Shown piece after piece: positions 15,097-27,610 of a DNA stretch of 64,000 nucleotides (position 1 is its first letter; each line of letters begins with the position of its first letter). A program made the translations under genes and the position numbers. The notes below the pieces were generated by a model, which did no database searches, had not been told where the DNA came from, and saw only the letters and a list, made by a program, of their open reading frames with translations. The stretch covers positions 4,081,565 to 4,145,564 of the forward strand of contig CM022671.1 of assembly GCA_012295275.1 (NCBI GenBank). Reading direction: 5' to 3'. This DNA is from Chrysomallon squamiferum. Its lineage: Eukaryota > Mollusca > Gastropoda > Neomphalida > Peltospiridae.

Positions 15097-17792
15097 TATT
15101 ATTATTATCGTTGTTGGGTTTTTTGTTTTGTTTTTGTTTTTGTTTTTGTTTTTATTATTATTAATTTCTGTTATTATTAGTAGTAGTATTAGTATAAATA
15201 TCCTTAAAATATATAAATAAAATAAACAATGAATAAATGAATATATATACATATATATACACACAAACACACACACACACACACACACATATATATGTAT
15301 GTATTTTGAATGTATGCATGAAACAACACTCACACACAATAAAATAAATAAACAGAACAAATTGTTTAATTAATTAATTAATTAATAATATCCAGTAACG
15401 AAACATAAAAAGGAATTTAAAATTTTTAAAAAAAAATAAATAAATAAATAAAAAAAAAAAAAAAAAAAAAAAACTACTTCATTTATTCATTTCACAACAA
15501 AGTTAACATTTGCAAATTGACAAAAACCTTCCAGCTGTATTAAAATCCACGCTAATAAACTCCGTATTATACAAAGGACACCTTTGTAGCATCACACCTC
15601 GAGCGCTTATTATTATTATTATTTTTTTTTTTTAAATTATTTCTCTCTCTCTCTCTGTCGTTCTTTGAAGCGACTTCACTTTTGTAATCAACATAGTCAG
15701 GCGATAAAGATGAGCTGATAAAAAAACAACAACAGAGAAGCAACTACAACAACGCCGATGGACTTGATTTGCAAAGCGATTCCTTCTGTCGAACGTGGGT
15801 AAATTATGAGTCGTTGTTCATACGTTTTATTACCAGAAAGGTGTGATTTTTTCACCTTTCCTCACTCGACTGATGTGACGGAAACTTAATGGAAAGTCCT
15901 GCTGTGAAAATTACTTATTTTTCTTTACAAAATGATGGAAAATGACTGTTTTATTTTATTTTTATTTATTTATTTTTCTAATTTTTTTTTTCTGTTATTT
16001 TTTTTTCATGATTTTTATTTCGTTTTTTAAAAAAAAAAAATATGTTTTTATTTATATGTATTTATATACATTTCAGGCAAATTCACACAACTATACATTC
16101 AAATACAGAAACTACTGTACAAGGATGTTTATTATTATTTTTATTTTTTTACCTTTCTTAATGTTTGATTTTTAAAAATATTTCTTACCTTTCTTTTTTA
16201 TTATTATTATTTTTTTATATTTAATTTTAGTTTTTTAAATTATTTTTCCAGTCAGTAAAGAAAACTATTAAAAAAGAAAGAAAAACAGAAAATGAGATAG
16301 TGAGACGTAGCTACCAAATATTTGTTTCTCGTTTAATTTATTTGTGTAAACACAAACACACACACACACACACACACACACAAATAAATAACTACTTAAA
16401 GAAATAAAGAAACGAATAAATGAAGAGTTATGTGTGCGTGTGTGCGCGCGTGTGTGTGTGCATAAATATTTACATAAGCATTAAACTACGAATATATGTT
16501 ACTATATTATACGTAACAGATGTGTTTGTTTGTTTGTTGTTGTTTTTTCTGTGTGTGTTTTTTTTTTCAGTATATACGTACGCAAAAATTCACGCATTTA
16601 CGCACAGACACGCACACTAATATACAGCACTGCATCGTTACACCTGGAAACCAGGCCATAATGTTTCATTAGTTTTGTGTTACATTTAGAAGATTACAAG
16701 TTAAATTATTCAACAGTTTGATTTCAATCGCTAAATTGAAATTCATGTCTCAAATTAACTTTACAGTTTCCAGCCAGGCGTGTAGACACGCTCCAGTGAA
16801 CCGCCATTGCAGACGCCGCCATGTTTGTTCTCTCAGTGTCTCGTGGCAGACGACTTCCTGTCATAATGACGTCACACGCAAGATTGCAGAAACAATATGG
16901 CTGAGAGGCGTTTAAACAGGTTTCTTGTATTTACGCAGCAAATAAGATAACCTGATTATAATATTAAAATGTTTTCAGTGCTGTTTCAAGTTATGTAATT
17001 CTTCGTTCTAAAATAAATAATGGAAAGGAAATTAAGCTACGCGGTCGGTGCAAGGCCAAAAGGAAAAATTAAAAATTAATCATAATTACATGGGAGTTCT
17101 AAAACTGAGCCTCACAGAAATCTGATAACAAACCATTCGCTCAGAGTTTTAAAAATAGCAAATACGTTAAAGGTGTGTGTGTGTATTTATGACAAATATT
17201 TATTTATTTATGTATGTATGTAATGTGTGTATGTCTCTGTTGTATTCTGCCTATGTATGTACTGAGTTGTGCAAATGTGTGAATTTGAAAAGTTTATTTG
17301 AAAAGTTGTTTTTCAAAGTAATGTAATATAAATCAATAAAATCGTTTTAAAGGCAACTTATTTATCACTATTACTACTACTGCTGCTACTACTACCACTA
17401 CTACTACTGCTACTATTACTACTACTACTACTGCTACTACTGTTACTGCTATTATTATTATTAATAATAATAACGTTTACACCTTTTATTAATGTTTAGA
17501 ATGTTATTAACAAATATCTCGATTCTAGATCAAATTATTTTTTCTGATGTGTATAATGCACATGGATTAAAGGGTTTTAACGTAAGTAATGAAATACTTA
17601 ATCTTCATTATTAATAAATTTCGTTATTGTCGTCGTTGTTATCGTTTATTACAATCATCATGATAATTTTTGTTATATTTAAAATTTTCTTCTTTTTTTA
17701 AATTTACTTATTAAATTTTTATGTGTTTGTTTTTTGTGTTTGTTGTTGTTTGTTTTTTTTTTTTTTTTTTTTTTTTTGGTTTTACTTTATTT

Positions 17793-17827
<35 letters not shown>

Positions 17828-18145
17828 TTTCATTATTATTATTATTATTATTTTCTATCTTTTTATTTATTGTTTTATTATTTTTTTAATGTTTCATTAT
17901 ATATTTTTTTTGATTATTATTTTTGTTGTTATTGTTGTTTTTGAGGTTTATTTTTCTAGGAGACAATTATATAATTTAATAATCAGTAATTTAAGGGTAG
18001 CAATAATAATATTTGTAGTAATGGTGGTTGATCCAAATTTGATATTAATATTCTGGCCATAGTGATGATTAAAACAGTTGTTGACTGGTATAGGAAATAT
18101 CCTTATGGATAACAATGAAAAGGAATTTCGAACAGGTTAAATACG
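12058..18145. other. Intergenic: islands alternating with triplet and T-rich repeats
   Basis: Complex islands lie at 12370-12840, 13420-13960, 14690-14990, 15660-15900 and 16620-17170. The rest is repeats: poly-A 13325-13358, CTT/ATT 14018-14102, poly-T 14375-14398 and 14485-14508, ATT/GTTTTT 15010-15175, CA 15260-15290 and 16354-16382, CTA/ATT 17364-17470, poly-T plus TTTA 17753-17855. No gene recognised on either strand. Confidence 0.5.
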
Positions 18146-18384
18146 GTGTAAGGGAAATAACTCCTGTTTCCGCCACTGAGATAGTTTTACAGAATAATTT
18201 TTCAAGTTTTCCAGTTATTTATAATAATTTTCCTTATATTACTATTATTAATAATACTACTGTATTTGCCTATACTACCGACTGCTACTACAAATGGGCG
18301 CACTAATGAGAAGTTTCACTGATAAATAATCTCAAATGATTTGACGATGATTTCACAGTGTAAGGGAAATAACTCCTGTTTCCG
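18146..18384. repeat. 27-bp perfect direct repeat with AAGGGAAATAACTCC core
   Basis: Copies at 18146-18172 and 18358-18384 are identical, contain AAGGGAAATAACTCCTG, and are followed by partly matching sequence ending in GATAG. Spacing is 212 bases. They look like two pieces of a dispersed repeat. Confidence 0.75.
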
Positions 18385-19555
<1,171 letters not shown>

Positions 19556-19559
19556 ATTT

Positions 19560-19592
19560 TAATCTCTCTCTCTCTCTGTTTTTTTCGTGGTA

Positions 19593-19676
<84 letters not shown>
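19560..19676. repeat. (CT)n tract
   Basis: Short CT run, 20-base spacer, then pure CT from about 19595 to 19674. Confidence 0.95.
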
Positions 19677-19680
<4 letters not shown>

Positions 19681-20487
19681 TCAAGTCTATACATATATAT
19701 ATATCTCTCCTGTACATTTATAATACATTCACAAATATACATTAAAATAATTATAATATCCAGACCAATAAGGATCTATGTCATTTAATATAAACCTAAT
19801 AATAATAATAATAATATATAATATATATATATATAATCAAAAGATACAACATAAACAATCAACTTAAAGTGAACCTTTCATTTAATAAATGAAAATTTAA
19901 ATAATTTAATTTAAATAATAATATAAAACAAAATTAAACAAGAAAAACAACAACACCAAAAAAAAAATCTTAAAAAATACAAAATGTCATTTAAAATAAT
20001 TTGTAATAAAAAATCTATAATAATAATAATTTGTAATAATAAAATAAATAAATAAATAAATTAAAAATAAATAAATAAATAATGTACAAAAAAATAATCG
20101 GGGAAATAAATAATAAATAAAAAAAAAAACAACAACGATAAACAAAAAAAAAAAAAAAATATAAATTTATTGTTGGTTTTTTTTGTTGTTGTTGTTGTTA
20201 ATGTTGCTGCTGCTACTGTTGTTGTTCCTGTTGTTGTTGTTGGTGGTCTTCTTTTTCTTCTGCAGTTCGTAGGATATTACGGATATACATAGTCAGAAGT
20301 TATCAGTTTTCGTCATTTATCCCACAGGGATATTTCCCAGTTATTGATTTTATTTCGCCATCAAGGAGAAGGTACACGTAGAATTTTGCATGCTGCTAAT
20401 CGATGTCAGTAGTCCATGGATGATTGGAAGGGTGAGTTTTACTTATTTAATATAATTATTTGGTAAAAAGAAAACTAAAAATGTTTA

Positions 20488-20560
<73 letters not shown>

Positions 20561-22320
20561 TATGGTTAGATGCAGTTATGAATAGATCGAAGTCTGAGAG
20601 AATAAATAAAAGAGAGAAAGAGAAAATGATGAAGAGAGATGGATAGAAAATTAGTATTTTATTGTTTAGTAAACTAAAATAAATAATGAAGAATGCAAAC
20701 TTGAGGAGAAGAAAAAAGAAAGAAAAAAGAAAGAAAAAAAATAAATGAACGAAAGAAATTTGAAAGAAAGAAAAAATCAAGACCAAAAACAAAAATTTTG
20801 AAAATCGTATAATCGGGCCATAATTACAGATAGATATATATATACATATTTAACGAGGGATTATGTTTTGTTTGCTGAAGAATAAACAGCAGCATACAAA
20901 TCTAATCGGGGTGTCGGGTATCCTATTGGCTCAAGCATTAGAAGCTCGGGTGGACGGACACGGCCCTATCTTTCATCTTCAACAAACGAGCAAACAAGCA
21001 GCCGAGATTCCCATTAAACAAACGAGAAAAAAAAAAAAAAACTTCAAATCAAACATCATTACACAGAGGAGTGTCAAGACACGGGCTAAACGATTAAATC
21101 CAATAGCAGAAACCAATGCGCTGGTTGGTAATCGTTGCAAAAAATAATGAGAATAGCGTGAAGGGAAATATGATCGTCTTTTTTTTTTTTTTTTGCTCAT
21201 TTACTGCGGGACAGGTGTTCGGGAAACGAAACCTCCCGCCAATTAAAATCGCCGTAACAAACAGACGAAGCACGGTCAGTAAACGACCCTTCCTCCCTCC
21301 CTTTTGAAAGAAAGATCAGTTTAATGATAGTTTTTGCTTATTCTTAAGCCTCACGAGAAGTGTGTCTATGTAAATACGGTTTGACTTATTCCACAAAAGC
21401 CGCCATTGTTGTGGTAATGTCGCCCTGGTCGCATCGCACCACAGACGGAGATAGATTAATACGTCACAAGACCCTGTCTTGGGCGGGTTAAACACGCAGA
21501 GGCCCTGTTAAGTAACACAGAAAATAAACGACACCTCCACATATTTCATTGTTAATAGTTACTTGTTAACAGTCGTTCGTTCTTTTTTATTTTAGGCTGT
21601 GTGCACGGGATTATGGTAAAACGTGCAACGTTACCACCAACTACAGCTTACACTACAGCTCAGTAATTACGACCATTAAAAGCAGTTATTTCCATACTAC
21701 GTGTGTTTTTGTTTTTTATGTTATTTGTTTTTTTGGCGGGTATTACTTTTTTAATGATTACTTCATTTTGTTGTCGTTGGTTGTCGGGTTTGCTGTACGT
21801 TATGACGTCACAACCACAACTCCATTTAATCAAAATGGCGGTGCCTGTGAGATTTTGTGATGGCAATATTTCATTGCCTTACTTATTTTTAATTAGCAGA
21901 GTCTGGCCGCCAGTCGCACGTGAAACTGCAGGATGGAAACTGAGTGCATTTAAGCCCTTAGGATGTACAACTTTTATATAAAATACCTATCAGTATTTAC
22001 TACTACTGGTTAACGATCCTTTATCCGAAATTTCGAAATCGGAAACTTTTTACATTAGCGAAGACTGCGATATATTAAAGATTTCCGATAGTTTATTAAC
22101 GAGTTTAGTATTTAGACTGTGATTATATTTTAAGGTTATTTACATAAACAACAAAATACGAAAAATTCCGAAACAAAAGAGATTCACAGCCTGTGTCATA
22201 ATATTCTTTAGATATCAGATACAGCGTTGAAATTTAGCTGCCTTATTATCGTATTTCAATTTATTTTTTGTTGAAATTATTGTTTTTATTATTATTATTA
22301 TTATTATGGGTGGGTGGTTG
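19677..22320. other. Intergenic: A-rich DNA, GA tract, two unique islands
   Basis: AT-rich and poly-A DNA at 19790-20160, GTT triplets at 20185-20250, a pure GA tract at 20492-20558, and AG/A-rich DNA to 20790. Complex islands lie at 20870-21540 and 21560-21990. None of the frames in the islands is recognised. Confidence 0.5.

Positions 22321-22381
<61 letters not shown>
22321..22381. repeat. (GT)n tract
   Basis: About thirty GT units. Confidence 0.95.
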
Positions 22382-22382
<1 letters not shown>

Positions 22383-22419
22383 ATGTTTGTGTGTAGGATA
22401 AGCTGATGACTAAATGTAA

Positions 22420-22670
22420 CAGTTTAAACACTATAAGATCTAATAATATAAATGTTGAAAGATGTGATTATTTAAATACTATAAGATTTAATAATTTAAA
22501 TATTAAAATACGGAATAATGTAAATATTATAATGTGTATTAATTTAAATAGTATAAAATGAAATAATTCAATTATCATAAGATGTAATCATTTAAATGCT
22601 ATAAGATTCAGTAATTTAAATACTGTAACATGTAATGATTTAAATATTATAACAACTAATCATTTTTACA
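22420..22670. repeat. Degenerate minisatellite, unit about 26-28 bp
   Basis: Nine or so copies of a unit like CTATAAGATGTAATNATTTAAATA, each with several substitutions. Confidence 0.8.
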
Positions 22671-23213
22671 CCACAAAACGCAATATTTAATTTAAAACGT
22701 TAAAAAAACCCAGAAAGCACATTAATTTCGTAATTTTATTAGATTTCTCAAAGATATTAATTTCTTCTTCTTCCTTTTTTTTTCTTTTTTTTTTCCGGTT
22801 TTTATCTTTAAAGCATTTTTAACATTCCTTTTATCTTGTTTGACCACATAACTATAGACCATTGTTTGCTTGCATTGAGAGGTGACATGATAAAAAAAAA
22901 AAAATATGTGTCAGTCCGAGCACTTTGGACTCGATAAAAAACGGACCATTTGTTACCACCCTAGTTTTTCGTACAGGTCAGCTACAAATATTAGCGTGTC
23001 CTTGTTTAAGCAGATACTTAGCAATGTCACAAACAAGTACGTCGTGACAGCTCTGTTTAGAAGAGTGGACAAATGAGGCCTTATTCTTCTTCTTCATCCT
23101 CATGTTACTATTTCTCTCTCTTTTTTTTATCTTTTTGTACGTCATCTCTTTCTTCATCCTAATCTTACTGATTTTCTCTCTGTCATCTCTGTACATCATC
23201 TCTCTCGCTCTCT

Positions 23214-23216
<3 letters not shown>

Positions 23217-23298
<82 letters not shown>

Positions 23299-23514
23299 TA
23301 TTATCAATGTTGTTGTTATTGTTTTGGATTTTCTGTTGTTGTTTTTTGTTGCCTTGGCTTTTCGATGCCTGTTATGTATAAAGTAATATTAACACAATCT
23401 CTCTCTCTCTCTCTCGTTATTATTATCAATGTTGTTGTTATTGTTTTGGATTTTCTGTTGTTGTTTTTTGTTGCCTTGGCTTTTCGATGCCTGTTATGTA
23501 TAAAGTAATATTAA

Positions 23515-23566
<52 letters not shown>
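23217..23566. repeat. CT tracts enclosing a perfect 103-bp tandem duplication
   Basis: CT tract 23217-23293; unit A 23293-23395; short CT spacer; unit B 23415-23517, identical to A base for base as read; CT tract 23518-23566. The period is 122 bases. It lies about 130 bases upstream of the STAND gene TATA candidate. Confidence 0.9.
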
Positions 23567-23570
<4 letters not shown>

Positions 23571-23689
23571 ACTTACTGAATGGCCTCCACATGGCTTTGT
23601 TTGAAAACACAGGTTTATTAGGGTCGGGTAATCTTATCAGTCAATTCAGCACTAAATCTAGACAAGTTCGCAGCACCTCTCGAACTCTT

Positions 23690-23813
23690 GGTTTATAAAC
23701 CCTCGTTTACAAAAGTCGCTCAAATGACAAGGCTAAAACAAACGATGTTTAAGTAGGTCTGAATAAAGGAAGTTGTCGAAAGGAACAAAGCGGTCTGAGG
23801 ACATCGGTCAGCC
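23690..23813 (+). promoter_or_regulatory. Core promoter and 5' UTR candidate of the Death-nSTAND3-ANK gene
   Basis: A palindromic GGTTTATAAACC contains TATAAA at 23694-23699, about 115 bases before the ATG at 23814. A start of transcription around 23725 would leave a 5' UTR of roughly 90 bases. The region from 23567 is ordinary complex sequence, directly downstream of a long CT tract that ends at 23566. Inference from motif and spacing only. Confidence 0.4.
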
Positions 23814-24178
23814 ATGGATGAAGACAAATCTGGTAGGCATCTTTTAGCGATTTAATTCGTAATTTAGAATTCTGTCGTTTTTTTTTTTTTTTTACTGTTG
23901 TTAATAATTCTGCATCTTGTTGTTGTTTTTTTGTTTTGTTGGTTGTTTTTTGGGGGTTTTTTTTTTTTTTTTTTTTGCATTATTTGGTTTATAAATATGG
24001 GTTTTTTTTTTTTTTTCATCTCTATTCATAGTTTTGTATAAATATGTCACACAAATACATTAACATCATAATCGCTAAATAGTTTTGGATATATATTATA
24101 CACAAATGAAACGTGCATAATTACATACATACAAATACACACACATAGATACATACATATATACATACATACACACAC

Positions 24179-24209
<31 letters not shown>

Positions 24210-24468
24210 CATACATACATACATACCTACACACATACACATACATACATACATACATATATAAAAATACATATATACATAGATATATTCATATATAGAT
24301 ACATTCATACATACATACATACACATACATACATATACACACATACATACATACATACACACATACATACACACATGAATACATACGAACATACATATAC
24401 AAACATACATACATACATAGATACATAGATACATTCATACAAATATACATTATGATAATAATTTACAT

Positions 24469-24503
<35 letters not shown>

Positions 24504-27428
24504 GACGTCGTGGACGACGTGGTTCACAAGCTGTGTCGTGGTCTGGGCAACGACTGGTTTCGTCTCGCTCTTCAGCTCGGATTTTCTCACTCGCAGCTCG
24601 AAGATCTTAGCACGTCGTTTGAACTGGAACCTCGCTGCCAAGCGGTTGCCCGGATGTTGTATCAGTGGTGCCACCTGGTGTCCGCGAGGCACGGCAAAAG
24701 CCAGACTCGGGTGCTGTTGACGTCAGTACTTCGTGACATTGAAAGAAACGATCTTGCCGAAGAGTTTGGAGACGGAACTGAACCTAGTGAGTAAAAACAT
24801 TAATGAATCACTTTTACTGGACAGAGTCACACGATCATTTGCAAAGGTTAAATTTAATTTAATTTTTTTCCTTCGCAGACTCGGAAATACCGCCTCGTCT
24901 TGAAGACGATCTTGTAACGTCCATAAAGAATCTCTGTTTGTGTCCAGGAGCTGTTTCAAATGGACAAGGTGAGACAACCATTTTATAACTACTGGATAAT
25001 AACTACACTGCGGTGTAGATAGAGGTGTAACGGTTATCGAAAATAAACGTTTTCTCGTCGTGGTAATGATTCCTGTTTGACTGTTTGACTGGCGATAAAG
25101 AAGTAATGGTTAGAGCGAAAATAAAAGTTTTATTATCATTATCTTTTTATGTTCATTGTCATAATCAGTTGCTACTGGTAGCGTTCGCGATACGGTGAAG
25201 ACGAATTTATTTTTCTATTCATTATTTATTCATTTTCACAGAAGTTATTTTATTTTATTTCGTTTCTTGTAGCCCAGCTTAACAGTCGAATAGAAAAATG
25301 GAAGAGAGACTGTGCCATATTTCACGAGACTCGAGCCTACAGCCACGTAAAGAAACTGCTCTTCGACACGGGAATTGTAACCGTGATAGGAAAACAAGGT
25401 GACGGCAAGACCGCCATAGCAGAGCAGCTGGCGCTGACGTACCTGGCGCAGGGTTACGACGTCGTCATCGTGAGCTCGCCAGAGGAGTGGAAAGAAAAGT
25501 GGAACCCTGAGAAGAAGCAGATCGTGTTCATGGACGACGTGTTCGGTCGAAATCACGTGTTCTCTGACGTCACTCTGGAGCAGTGGACGTTCAGAGGGGA
25601 GGAGATGAGGGAGTGCAACGAGAGAGGTCACACGAAGGTCGTTTCCACAGTGCGCGACTACATCTTCAACGACTGCAAGCAGGTACGGAACGTGGAGCTT
25701 TTCAGAACGGTCGTCAACGTGTCTTCCGAGCCGTGGAAACTGGACGCTGACGAAAAGTACGAAATACTGAAGCGCCACCTGGTCAACAACCAGCGTCGTG
25801 CACCTGGACGAACGGACGATGAAGGAGATCGCGCGGAGAGACTGCGTCCACGGCTTCCCTCTTCGCTGTCGTCTGTTCGTGTCCGACAGACGTCTCCAGG
25901 ATCAGGGATTCACGTTCTTCAGCAGACGTCTGCCCGACATTTTGACGGACGAACTGAGGTACATGAAGAAACACAGCAGACTGAAATACGCCGCGCTCGT
26001 TCTTCTCATGCTGTGCGACGGGAACATTGCAGACAGCCAGTTCCAGGACGACGATCACAACAAGACCTGGATCTCCCATCTCCTTCACAACCTAGTTCAA
26101 TCAGTCAGGTTCAAACAGTCGAAACAGTTGGACTATCTCTTCGTGTCCCTGAAGTGCGAACTCGGTCTGCCGCCAGAAACCACGCTGGCTAAAATGAAGG
26201 AAAGTCTGCTTACGATGACCGGTTCGTACGTCATCTATTTCGACAGACAGTTTAAATTTGTGCACGACTGCATGTCCGAGGCCGTAGCGTCTCTGTTCGG
26301 GAACTGCGCAACGCATCAGACTTTCTTCGTTGACCATTGTTCAGTATCAGCGCTTCAGCAGTACGTTTATCTGGACAACGAACCCAACGAACAAGCCATG
26401 TCAGTCTGTCTTCACTCGGAGTCGTTTTCCAGCCTGGCTCAGAGACTAACAAAGGAAATAGCTTCAGGCAGTGGCCCCTTCTGTTGCAGACCAACCAGTT
26501 CGCTTCTAGAAAGTTCACTGACGTATGGATCAAACTGCTGTCCTCAAAACACTGCCAGGAGGTCAAGTCTCTGTTTCTTCAGAAAGACAAACACAACCGA
26601 ACTCTTCTGCAGTGGGCAGTGAAGTCTGGAAACATCAATTTACTCAGGTTTTACTTGGCGTGCGACGTCTGCCCAAGTCAGCTGATGTTAGACGCTGCCA
26701 GCTTGAACCAGACAGCATCGGTGAAATTTCTGCTCGCGAAAGGCGCAGACGTGAACGCGTGTAAGAACTCGGGACAGACGGCGCTGTTGTTAGCAGCTAC
26801 GCACGGTAACGTCCTCTTAACGGAACTTTTGCTGGAGAAAGGTGCAAGCGTCAACATGGCCGACCAGAAGGGCTGCAATCCGCTGCACAGCGCGTGCGTT
26901 CAGGGATTTCAGCAAATCGTCGAACTGTTGATCGAACACAAAGCGAACGTCAACAACACTGACAGCAACGACTGCACGGCACTGTTCCACGCCAGCTGCC
27001 ACGGGCACCTCCACCTAGTGAAACTGCTGCTTCAGAACGGAGCTGATCCGTCCATCAGGAACAACCTGGGTGGAAGTCCTTTCTTCGCCTCCTGCGTCAA
27101 CGGACACTGGGACATCGCCAACCTTCTGCTGAGGGAGAACGCGGACCTTTCCGCCCGGGACTACACGGGCCGCACCGCCCTCCACTGGGCGTGTCTTCGA
27201 AGGTTCGAGAACGTCGTCCAGCTCCTCGTCAACAACGGAGCCGACACCGGTGCTGTGGATCACCGCGGCAGGACGCCAGTGCACTATGCCGCTATCGGAG
27301 GCAACAGACGAGTTTGGCGAATACTTCTCAACGCCGGCGCAGACGTCTTTGTTACTGACTATGATGGATGCATGCCGGTGCACCTTGCGAACAGAGAATC
27401 CAAAATAAACAGTCTGTTTGGAGAATGA
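23814..27428 (+). CDS. Death domain - nSTAND3 NTPase - ankyrin repeat protein (NLR-like), frame disturbed
   Basis: Four coding exons with matching GT..AG borders, all in phase 1: 23814-23832 (MDEDKS), 24505-24786, 24879-24968, 25273-27428; stop TGA 27426-27428; about 848 aa. Residues 8-95 form a Death domain ([13 protein letters not shown], then a helix ending RNDLAEEF). Residues 132-~530 form an nSTAND3-type P-loop NTPase: RIEKWKRD...ETRAY entry helix, Walker [10 protein letters not shown] (~170-178), Walker [11 protein letters not shown] (~213-222) and sensor-like [16 protein letters not shown]. Residues ~573-840 hold eight ankyrin repeats plus a partial cap. Known for such families: NTP-driven oligomerisation with the repeats sensing and the Death domain recruiting adaptors; the role here is inferred. 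Inside exon 4 the frame moves +1 near 25790 and back near 26476, each time to an open frame with family-like residues, so the annotated protein is not continuous as sequenced. Start chosen because the tiny first exon has a good Kozak context (cagccATGG) and exact phase. ATTAAA at 27911-27916 is a weak poly(A) candidate. Very sure of architecture, less of functionality. Confidence 0.88.
24113..24450. repeat. (ACAT)n / (ATAC)n compound microsatellite in STAND intron 1
   Basis: About 340 bases of imperfect ACAT units with ACAC and ATAG variants, open in several frames on the minus strand as a Met/Tyr/Val/Cys-rich translation. That translation is a repeat artefact and not a gene. Confidence 0.9.
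24468..24504 (+). repeat. (TTTA)n microsatellite forming the splice acceptor of STAND exon 2
   Basis: An uninterrupted ATTT/TTTA array runs straight into TTTAG at 24501-24504, after which the Death-domain exon begins at 24505. The array therefore supplies the entire polypyrimidine-like stretch and the AG. The rest of this intron (23833-24467) is poly-T blocks and an ACAT array. Confidence 0.75.
25785..26480 (+). other. Segment of STAND exon 4 read in a shifted frame (two compensating indels)
   Basis: Upstream of about 25790 and downstream of about 26476 the family-like protein lies in one frame; between them it lies in the next frame (for example [13 protein letters not shown] and [18 protein letters not shown], typical of the nSTAND3 C-terminal half). 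The first change fits one surplus C at the CC of 25790-25791. The second fits one missing C in the CCCC run at 26475-26478. No intron of usual length with GT..AG ends can explain either. Assembly error, a decayed allele or a recent pseudogene are the choices; the sequence alone cannot decide. Confidence 0.8.
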
Positions 27429-27431
27429 TTT

Positions 27432-27610
27432 AGACACACACACGTGCACAGAGACATACACACACACACACACACGCACACAGACACACACACACACACA
27501 AATACACACACGCACAGAGACACACATACATACACACACACACGCGCGTACACAGACACACACACAGAGACACACCGACACACACACACACATACACACA
27601 TACACGCAGG
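27432..27610. repeat. (CA)n-rich compound repeat in the STAND gene 3' UTR
   Basis: It begins four bases after the stop codon: ACAC runs interrupted by GCACAG, GAGACAC and GCGCGTAC units. If transcribed it gives a CA-repeat 3' UTR. Confidence 0.85.

Noticed and set aside
24096-24434. 112-codon Met/Tyr/Val/Cys frame on the minus strand
   Set aside because: It is the ACAT microsatellite translated; lies in an intron of the STAND gene.
24060-24504. CRISPR-like regular repeats
   Set aside because: Regular spacing comes from microsatellites; no repeat-spacer structure and the genome is eukaryotic.
25245-25778. 177-codon minus-strand frame opposite STAND exon 4
   Set aside because: Antisense shadow of the nSTAND3 coding exon; the plus frame has clear motifs.
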